Assembly: GCA_965112735.1 (NCBI GenBank)
Contig: OZ218958.1
Span: 620,001-684,000, forward strand
From: Phaeosaccion multiseriatum
Taxonomy: Eukaryota > Ochrophyta, other classes
Length of the DNA: 64,000 nucleotides
Direction of reading: 5' to 3'
Part shown: piece by piece, positions 56,144 to 64,000 of the stretch
Layout of the letters: each line of letters starts with the position of its first letter
Numbering within the stretch: position 1 is the stretch's first letter
The notes under the pieces: model-generated
Seen by the model: the letters and a program-made list of their open reading frames with translations, nothing else
What the model was told of the DNA's origin: nothing
Databases searched by the model: none
Made by a program: the position numbers and the translations under genes

Positions 56144-56469
56144 ATGGACTCCTCATCGTCGACTTTGGCACAGCGAAAGCGGCTTTGGGAAGCGGCACAG
56201 AGCCTGCTCGATCAGTGGGAGCAGCAGAAGCACCAGGAGAAGGAGGAAGGATGGGCGGGGGAGGGGAGAAGGGAGGGAGAGGACGGGAGAGAGGGTAAGT
56301 CGATGCGGCGCCTTGCTCGAGTTCTTCGAGCCCGTCAGGAGGTGGTGCGGAGAGGCGGGGAGCTGCAGAAGATCCACGTGGGCCTGCTGAAGGAGCGGAA
56401 CCTCTACGCATCCAAGCTGCTGGACGTGAAGCTCCTCCTGCAAAGACACCATCGACAGCGGTTGGAAGG

Positions 56470-56500
<31 letters not shown>

Positions 56501-56668
56501 GAGGAGGAGGAGGAGGAGGAGGAGGAGGAGGAGCCGCAAGAGAAAGAGGAGACCGGACTTGCTGATGGAGGGCACGACACCGCGGACGAGGGAGAAGGTT
56601 CTCTCTTTGCCGGTGTGCTGGACATTCTCCTCGAGGCGGAGGAAGAAAGACTGCACCACGTACATTAA
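56144..56668 (+). CDS. Unrecognised Q/E-rich coiled-coil protein
   Basis: Intronless frame of 174 residues. The N-terminal half is amphipathic helix (LAQRKRLWEAAQSLLDQWEQQ). A basic helical block follows (MRRLARVLRARQEVVRRG, then ELQKIHVGLLKERNLYASKLL), and after it poly-Gln (about 9) running into poly-Glu (about 12) and an acidic tail. The LLKERN and KSM..L..VL words recall mitochondrial ribosomal protein uL29m, but their order is not that of the family, so I do not assign it. The head-to-head position with HCCS would fit a mitochondrial gene pair, but that is only suggestive. The ATG chosen avoids overlap with HCCS; an in-frame upstream start inside HCCS exists. Confidence 0.6.
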
Positions 56669-57066
56669 AGGAGATGGAGGGCAGGACCTGGGGAGATGAT
56701 GGCAGCAGCAGCAGCAGCAGCAGGAGGGAGCAGGGGCACACTGACTAAGTGAAAAGCTCGGTCGGCAGTCAGGGGGGTGTGTGGCGGCTCCGTCTCCTCG
56801 CTGTGCGTACGTGTTGAGCAGCTATATCCTCCCGGCTTTGATCTAAATCGATTGATCGGCCACCGCGCCCCAGTCCATCCCTCGTTGCAAAGGAAGAGGG
56901 GTGAAGCTTGTGTGTGGGAAGAGGAGCGGGACTTACGGGCTCACATTAACTCAGCGCGAGTGAGGCACCAGAGAAGCGGCCTTGCGAGGAGGGGCTTGCT
57001 ATGCACGTTTGTGACTCAGAGCACTTGTAGAGGCCCGGCGGGGGCGGGTCAACGTTTATCAAGGCC

Positions 57067-57101
<35 letters not shown>

Positions 57102-57916
57102 TGTGGGGGTAGTGCGCGGGCATCTATCTGGGCTCCACAACGAGTGGCAGGACCCCACACTTCCGCCTGGCCAGAGTCCACGGCTGTCCTCCGGTGGAGG
57201 AGCACGGGAAGGCGCTCAGTAGTAGCAGTAGCAGGAGCAGCAGGAGGAGGAGGAGGAGGAGGAGGAGGAGGAGCGTAAGCAGTGGCAGCAGAAGCAGCAG
57301 CAGAAGCTGGTGATGCAGCTATGGTACCAGCTTTGGTTCCATAACACCACCCCGACGTACTCTCGACGTGTAGGCCCACTACGGCCAAGGCACTGCACGA
57401 ATGGAATGTGGGGGGGGGCGACACGGACAGGACAGACAAGAATAGTCAACCCCCGAGTTGGAAGAAAGGCCCCTCCCTGGGGGGTCCGCCGGTATCTGCA
57501 TCTGTCTGCTGGAGCGGAATAGTGACGGTGACACTCGCTCGGGCTGTTACTTCCAACATGGAACTAATCGGAGTGGAGTGGATGGCAGTGGACGTGCTTT
57601 GGCGTGCTATGCCAATCTCGTGGCCCCCCCCCCCCCCCCCCCCAAGAACTATTCGCTTCCGAAACTATCCATCCAACTAGGTGGCTCACAGCCTCCTCTG
57701 GCCCTCCCGCTGGTACATGACCCTCTACTCTCTTTTCTCCCGACTCATCCAGGCCACTAACGACCGCTCGTTCGGTTTTCCTCTTTTGTGCAGTCGTTCG
57801 GGGTCACGCAAAAGTAGCAGATTCTACTTTTAAAATCGAGAAATCGAAATTTGAACCGATAATGCTTCTCTCCTTCTCAAAAAGCCGCTTGCTGCGCCTG
57901 GTCGCAGGCCCTCGCG
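56669..57916. other. Intergenic
   Basis: No gene supported. Holds CAG triplets at 56704-56722, (GT)n at 57068-57098, a GGA/CAG array at 57226-57305 and a run of about 17 C at 57627. Short open frames lack conserved features. Confidence 0.4.
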
Positions 57917-59032
57917 ATGTCCATCAATGAAGCAAATGAGATGACTGCGCTTACTGAAGACATCAGCTTGGTGAGTGTGTGCATGCTATGGCTGCTATTT
58001 ACGAATTTCCGAAGTTTGTCCCAAAATTTGTTCCCCTCCGTCTCTCGAATGTCTGCGTGCTTGCTTCCTCCCCCACCTCATGAGACCTGTCTCTGCTCCG
58101 TCCCTCCTTCCCTTGTTTTGTAGTTGCAAAGCACCCGCATGGAGGTCAGAGACGTGCTCACTACGCTGCAGACCTCCCAAGAGGGACTCTCGAGGAAGCT
58201 CTCAAGGGCGCGAAGGGAGCAAGAAGGGATGAACGTGGTGCCTCCACCTCACCATTGTCCAGCCTGGCTATGTTGCTTACTACCCTGCATTCTGAACTCA
58301 AACATCATGGCACAGTTTGCGAAGGTCACTCCTGAGGTGAGAAGGGGGAAGAATTTCGCGCTATTATCAATATGCACTCACTTCTCTCCCCATTTGTGGC
58401 GTGTGCGTATGCACGCGCATCCAATGCAGTGCCTTTGTCTTACCTATTTGTCTGGGCCATCCCTTTTGCACCTTTCACACACCAAACGAACTGCCTGAGC
58501 TCAGGACTGCGAAGTCATAGTAGGCTCTCAATGGGTACGAATGGATGCCGCGAGTCTGGTGCGGGGAGACATTGTCAGACTGCGAGCCGGAGAGGTGTGC
58601 CCAGCGGATGTCCGCCTGATTGAGTGCCCCGCTCAGACCTCGCCTTTCCGTTACGACTTACGCAATTTTTCCGGAGAGGGCGTCATTACGGGACACACCG
58701 GCGCACTCCACTCCTCCTCCTCCTCCTCCTCCTTCTCCTCCTCCTCCTCCTCCTTCTCCACCACGACCTCCACCTCCCCCTCCGCCGGTCCCTCTCCGTC
58801 CTTCGGCCCACCCCTAGTGTCTTCCCCGCTGAGTACGCGCGTCAAGCTTCACAGCAGCACGGAGCGTTTTGGAGGGGAGAGCACCCGAGGCGGCAGAGGC
58901 GGCGGGTACGATAACGCGGTGGCTATGGGAGCGCTGGTGACGGAAGGTGCGGCACTCGCAGTTGTGGTGGCCACAGGGCGGCGAACGGAGCTAGCTGAGA
59001 GAATCAGAAGAGGGTTGTGGCCGGCCAGGTGA
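57917..59032 (+). CDS. Stand-alone P-type ATPase actuator (A) domain protein
   Basis: Three exons, 57917-57970, 58124-58336 and 58505-59032, give about 263 residues. After a helical N terminus and a Cys-rich segment (CPAWLCCLLPC), the block WVRMDAASLVRGDIVRLRAGEVCPADVRLIEC is the classic start of a P-type ATPase A domain. GALVTEGAALAVVVATGRRTELAERI is the A-domain end. The TGES dephosphorylation loop is not conserved (NFSGEGVITG), and a Ser/Pro-rich insert separates the halves. No DKTGT phosphorylation site, nucleotide domain or transmembrane core follows within the window. It therefore cannot pump ions itself and may be regulatory. The terminal AGG TGA can also be read as a splice donor (AG/GTGAGA at 59028), so further exons are possible. 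Confidence 0.75.
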
Positions 59033-61047
59033 GAGGTGCACGAGCTCGAGATGATAGAGGAGGGCTGGACTTCGATATCAATCACCGCCAAGCATCAATC
59101 AGCCCCAGAGCCAGACTTCAGCCGGCCAGTGAGCCACCTCTCCTGGTTTCATTCCATCTTATCCCATCCCATCCCATCCCTGAGCTGTTCTGAAGTGTGG
59201 TGCGGCTGTGTGCAATGTGGGGGTTGGTGGAGGAGAGCATCACCCCCACGCCACTCTCGCGGCTCGACTCACGCGGGAACAAGGCGAGAGAGAGGGAGAG
59301 AGAGAGAGAGAGAGAGAGGAGGGGGGAGAGAGAGAGGAAGAGAGAGAGAGCCTTCGACTACCGAGACGGAAGGATAGCACCGCATGGCTGCTGCACCTCA
59401 CTCTTCAATGCTCAGCCTGGAATTGGGGCTGGCGGCACGGGGTTAAGCAAAAGGCTGATGCGAGAGAGGCAGGCACTTGGATGACGATACGATTGCCCTG
59501 TCGCGTCTACTCTTAGCGGAGCCCTTTGGTGGATGAATTACGGCGAGCCGCCTTAGACACACAGGCATGCACTGTCCATACGGGCATTCGCATGTCACTA
59601 AGCCACCCCTTTACTGTGTCGGGGAGGGAAGGCTGGACCGCTTGCAGCCACTGATGGGGTGCACTTCACTTGCAAAAGGCGGAGCAGCAAGCACCCTCGA
59701 GCACCTGGTCTGGGGGAGTTGGCTGTGCGGTGTCTGGTGCGTTCGATTCGCCTTTGGTGAGCCACGGCATGACGAGGCTGAGGCTGCCTCACTCTGAGTG
59801 AGTGACTGAGTGTACCGACTGTGCAGGGTTAGGCCGTACCTCCTTCCTCTGCCTTCCCCCTTACTCCCATAAGGTGGAGTATGACGTCATCTCGGCCAGG
59901 CCGGGCCGGGCCCAGCCAGACGATTCAATGAAACGAGTCGAGAGAAGGAGGAAGGTTGTATACCTGCGCAAACCGATTGCCACCGAACCGAGCGCCGCCG
60001 CTGAAGAAGTACTGGTTTGGGGGGCACGACTGGCTTGATACATGTAGCGACACCGGATCAACAGTCCGAAAAGCCTTTTTTACCATCAAATCAGCAGTGC
60101 TTGAGGTTGGACTGTTGACGAGAAGCAGCGTAGGAGGAGCAGGAGGGAGAAGGCAGCAGGAGTAAGTCAAGAAAAGGGCGGCAGTAGTGAGAGGGAAGGG
60201 GCCGACCGGGCAGGGCAGTCAGCAGAGAGGAAGGCTCATGAGCAGATGAGTAGGAATTTCACAGCAACAGCAGCGAGGGCCCCGAGGAAGAGAAAGCAAC
60301 AGATGGAGACGGCACGGGGGGAGGAGGGGGGGAGGAGGGGGGGCGGGTGGCAGCTTGGCTTTTACACCACCGGACCACCGGTGTAGGGAGGACGGTTTCA
60401 GTTTCAGTTTGATGTAGAGACATATACCTCTTTGTGGTAGGAGAGCGTGAAGGGGGGGGGGGCAGCAGCAGGTAACTCTCGGGAAAGGAGCGCTAAGAAG
60501 CTAGAAGTCACCTTGACGGGATAAGTCCGCTCGATGGCGGAGCAAGTGAACGCAGAGTTGGGGAAGCCGGAGAGAGAAGAGGGTATGTTAATTGCAAAGA
60601 GAAGGAGAAGTTGTGGTCAAAGGGAAGGGAGGAAGCGATCGTTTCAGTTTCACTTTCACTTTCAGTTTATTGGACCCCCAAGCATAGCTGGCCCGAAAGG
60701 TATAGGAAGGAGTGGCTCGCTAATTGAGAAAGAAGGAGATAGAAAGGAAAGAGAAGAGCACGATGTTTGAAATCGATCGATTTTTGAGAACGCGGGGCAT
60801 CCATTTTTTTGGGGAATTACCATTTTGTCCGGGTAGATTTTTGCACTTTTGCTCAACGCCTCAACTCCAGCCTCGTGCTAATGCAGCAGGGGCGCAGGCA
60901 AAGGGAAATCGTGCCCATGATCGTTGCGTTTCTTGCTGCATAGGTTGGCCAAGAAGAGACGCGTTGCAGCGGAGCATCACGAGCACGAATGATGCCATCA
61001 AAGAGAGTGTCCAGCCCAGCGCTCGTGGGCTAACCTCTCCCTTGTAG
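59033..61047. other. Intergenic or intronic; one candidate exon at 59874-60008
   Basis: Mostly non-coding. 59874-60008 follows an excellent pyrimidine-rich acceptor. It encodes 45 phase-0 residues (VEYDVISARPGRAQPDD, then RRRKVVYLRKPIA) and ends at a weak donor whose phase fits the exon at 61048. It may be the preceding exon of the acidic protein, or link it to the A-domain gene. The repeated word TTTCAGTTTC lies at 60389-60405 and 60640-60668. Confidence 0.4.
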
Positions 61048-62237
61048 GTTGCTGAGGAAGGGAAGAAGAGGATGGTCTTTGGCGGGGACGAGACGGTGCT
61101 GGCCGAGGCTCCGACAGTAACCACAGCAGTAGCGGTAGCCCCAGAGGATGAAGCAAAAAAGAAAAAGAAGAAGAGCCTCCCGAAGCCCAGCAGCATCCTG
61201 TCCTCGTCCGTGGCAGCCGCTGCCGGAGCGGCGGGAGGCGTCCTTCGGGTAGCCAGAAAAGATAATACTAAGGAGGGCGGGCGGTCTGGGGGGAGGGAAG
61301 CATTGGGCGTGGTTGAGGGCGGGCATGCCCAACTTGGGGAAGGGGAGTTGCTGGAGGTTTGTGCGGGCCCTCTGAGCGCTCAACAACCGTCGCAACAGCC
61401 GGTGGCGCAGCCTCCCGAGCGGCAGGAGCAGTCACCGAGACAGCAGAAGCAGCAGCAGCGAGAGCAGAAACAGAGACAGCACAACCTACACCACCACTTT
61501 TCTTCTTTTCGGCACAGGGCCTCCTCCAACCCACCAACAGCAGCGGCCGCCGTTCTGCTGGGCGGGGATGGTGGCCCCGTGGCCAGCAGAGACTTTGAGT
61601 CCACTGCCGCCGCCACCACGACTGCAACGACTACCACGGTCTCACCTGCATTGAACCGAAGCTCGTCGAGCCAGTCCCTGCACAATCCAAAGTCTTCGCC
61701 CACCTCTTTGCTTGTGCGGGAGGGTTCTACACCTTCCAAGAAGGCGTCCAAGAGTAGACGGCTTAAGCAGTGGGTCAAGTCCAAGGGGAAGGGGGGCGGC
61801 AAGGGGGCGGTTGTGTCGAGCAAGAAGAAGAGGCGGACCCGGGCCGCTGCTGATGCAGTGGTGGCAGCGGGTCGCTCGGTCGTCTCGAGGAAGAAAAAGA
61901 GATCCAGAGCGGCGGCTGATGCCATGGCTGCGGCTGCGGGGCGGCGGGAGCGGAACCAGTTGCTTCCGGGAGGAGGAGGAGGAGGTATGAGGGGGGAGGA
62001 TGAAAGGTACACTGAGGTTTATGGGAGGGAGTTTCGGGTGGTGATGGGAGGAGAGGACGACGAGGACGAAGAAGGCACCAGCAGCGAGGAAGAGGACGAA
62101 GATGATGATCATGTCGATTACGGCGACGAGGAGGAGGAGTACATACGGAGGAGACGTGCGCTCAGTGAGCAGCACCATCGGGAAGAGGGCGGCGATAGTG
62201 GCGACTCGGGGGAGGAGGATCCTAGTGATGGTAGTAG

Positions 62238-62269
<32 letters not shown>

Positions 62270-64000
62270 TTGAGGACGATGATGATTGTGAGGACGGTGA
62301 AGGAGAGGGCTCCGAATGTTGTGGTAGTGACGGGGAGCGAGAGGAGTCAGAGGAGTCAGGGCGGTATGAAGAGGAGGAGTATCAAGGCCACCAGTCAATA
62401 CGCGTATCACCAACTGTTGCTGCTGCGTACCCGCCGCCGCCGGCGGTGGTTCTCCCCTCCAGCCGAAGGTCCGGGAAGGGAGATGTCGTGACGCCATTAG
62501 CCGAGCTTGCCAGCCCTGCCCCCAGCCGGGTGGGAGAGTATGTCAGCCCTGCAGACAGTCCCGCAGGGCCCGCAGGGGGTTATGTCAGTGACTCCGGGGT
62601 TGGTCGCTTGGTGTTTGGTGGGGGCGGTCGGACATCACCCCCCCGAGGTTTACCCTCCGAGGGGACCACCACCACCACCACTGCTCCGCCAGCTGCTACT
62701 GCTACTGCTGCTGCTGCAGCTTCCGCCGGCGGCCGAGGCTCCTCCCGCCGTAGCCCCAAGCTGATGAAGTATCGGAGGCCTTTCACCTCTCCTACGAAGC
62801 GAGCGACTGCAGCTGCAGCTGCCGCTGCCACCTCTGCTGGTGCCAGGGACAGCAACGAGGAGGAGGTGGAGGAGGAGGAGGAGGAGGAGGAGGGAGGGCA
62901 AGCGACCGGAAAGCCCCCACCACAACAACGGGGGGGATACGAGCGACAGAAGGGCACACACCACTTGCTCCCGTCAAGAGAGAGTGCGGAGATTCAGCAG
63001 GTAGTGATTGGGGTCGCTGCAGATGGCGACGGCGCAGGGGAAAAGGTGGAGGAGGAGGAGGAGGAGGGCGAGGAGGAGGAAGAGGAGCAGCTGCTGCTTG
63101 GAGAGCGTGGAATCGAACTCGCGGTGGAGGATGACCGAGGCTCTTTGTCCGAGCCTTCGGAGTGGACGGGGGATAAGTTGCTAGGAGCCACCGCCAAGAA
63201 GAAGGCGAGCAAGAGGAGGAGACTGATACTATTTGTGAAGGTAAGAGAGAGAGAGAGTGAGAGAGAGGAGAGAGAGAGAGAAAAGAGAACGAGAAATGGA
63301 GAGAATTGATACTTCCTCCTTGCCTGCTGCCCCTATCTACTCCAACTTCAACCCCCTTCATCCCCCCCCCCCCTTACCTGCCCCCCCACCAAAGTCGGGC
63401 TTTACGTCCTCCAAGGGCGGCAGCGCCTTCTCAGAGAGTGGTGGGGTAAGGCGACATCGCAAAGACAATCGTTCTTCGAGCCTGCCCGGCTCCGTGCCAG
63501 GCTCGGACGTGGAAGAAATGGAGCGCAAGCCACGGCGGAGGAGAAGGTTCAGGAGGTGGGAATATATTTACACAGACTCACAGACTGCAGACTCACTGAC
63601 TTACAAACCCAACCAGTGGGGGGGGGGGGGGGGCTGATGGGAGTTGATGATTCGCTCGTCACTGCACTGATCTAATTTGTGGTTATGGTGAGGTGTTCAC
63701 GATACATATATATATAGTCGCCACCTTCACCCCTCTCCTCCTTTGCAACGCAATATGTCTGTAGTTTTAGTCTCCGGGCCTTGATGCACACATCCCCCTC
63801 CCACGCCTCCCTCCTTCCCCTCTCTCTCTCCTCTGTTGTCTTGTCGGAGCAGACGAGGCAGAAAGGGGGCTCACGTCAGCAGGGCTCCGAGCATTAAATC
63901 GTCTGCCGAAGAGGAGGAAGAAGAAGAAGAAGAAGAAGAAGAAGAAGAGGGCGAGTACGATGAAAATGGGGTGCTACTGCCCAAGATCATGAAGCAGAAG
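61048..64000 (+). CDS. Low-complexity acidic/basic protein, incomplete at both ends
   Basis: Exons 61048-63240, 63395-63555 and 63853-64000 join in frame. The gene continues past the window, and its first exon is uncertain (candidate 59874-60008, or initiation at the ATG at 61072). Features in order: a Lys run (KKKKKKSLPKP) near the start; Gln/Arg-rich and Ser/Thr-rich stretches; two similar basic blocks (SSKKKRRTRAAADAVVAAGR and SRKKKRSRAAADAMAAAAGR); a long Asp/Glu-rich region with a (GAT)n-coded Asp run (62237-62268); Ala and Glu runs; and a basic tail (RKPRRRRRFRR) followed by another Glu run. Alternating basic and acidic tracts suggest a nuclear, nucleolar or chromatin protein. No folded domain was recognised. 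Confidence 0.6.

Noticed and set aside
56144-56668. Assignment of the Q/E-rich protein to mitochondrial ribosomal protein uL29m
   Set aside because: Only short words match and their order is reversed relative to the family, so it is left unassigned.
1-64000. tRNA, rRNA, CRISPR arrays, bacterial operons or plasmid features
   Set aside because: None seen; introns, LTR retroelement and microsatellites mark this as eukaryotic nuclear DNA, and no cloverleaf with the expected conserved arms was found by eye.

Overview
This is nuclear DNA of a eukaryote. Nearly every gene is split by GT-AG introns of about 100-700 bp, and exon phases close cleanly across 5-14 exons. One gene has a GC-AG intron. The window also holds a Ty3-type retrotransposon, no operons, and very large microsatellites. 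Several proteins point to a flagellated protist, and I lean towards a stramenopile (possibly eustigmatophyte-like) alga: a CCDC81-type HU/calcyphosin protein, an FNIP-repeat protein, a free-standing P-type ATPase actuator domain, and a mitochondrial cytochrome c heme lyase. That placement is inference; no rRNA or organelle marker is present.

Layout. 1-1233 (-) is the N-terminal part of an FNIP/leucine-rich-repeat protein that runs off the left edge. 1419-7212 is a complete, apparently very young Ty3/gypsy chromovirus with two 248-bp LTRs that look identical. 7213-8730 is repeat-rich non-coding DNA. 8731-12809 (-) is an eight-exon MFS transporter of the oxalate/formate-antiporter type. Head to head with it, 12962-20039 (+) is a 14-exon protein joining a CCDC81-like HU domain to calcyphosin-like EF-hands and an IQ motif. 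22846-26931 (+) is a 1361-residue ankyrin protein with 35 nearly identical 33-residue repeats.

20785-42500 is a rearranged segment built from two genes that lie tail to tail. M is a novel ~11-TM membrane protein (31310-33492, +). T is a tetraspanin (40585-42500, -). A decayed M copy lies at 20785-21080 and a 5'-truncated T copy at 29461-30061. A 2.57-kb block holding the 3' ends of both genes is repeated three times in tandem (33276-40991) with almost no divergence. An uninterrupted (GGGA)n tract of 841 bp and a small inverted-repeat element sit between the truncated T and M.

42856-51428 (+) is a 14-exon, 1303-residue protein with degenerate EF-hand-like segments. 52162-56092 (-) is holocytochrome c synthase carrying an unusual C-terminal CX9C domain. 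Only 51 bp away, 56144-56668 (+) encodes a Q/E-rich coiled-coil protein. 57917-59032 (+) encodes a P-type ATPase actuator domain without a catalytic core. 61048-64000 (+) is a low-complexity acidic/basic protein cut by the right edge.

Gene pairs are repeatedly head to head with short gaps (152, 355 and 51 bp), which suggests shared bidirectional promoters. Two calcium-type multi-exon proteins and two membrane proteins may belong to flagellar or surface functions, but no pathway links the genes. All exon boundaries were derived by eye from splice sites, reading-frame closure and protein-family resemblance; no transcript evidence was available.
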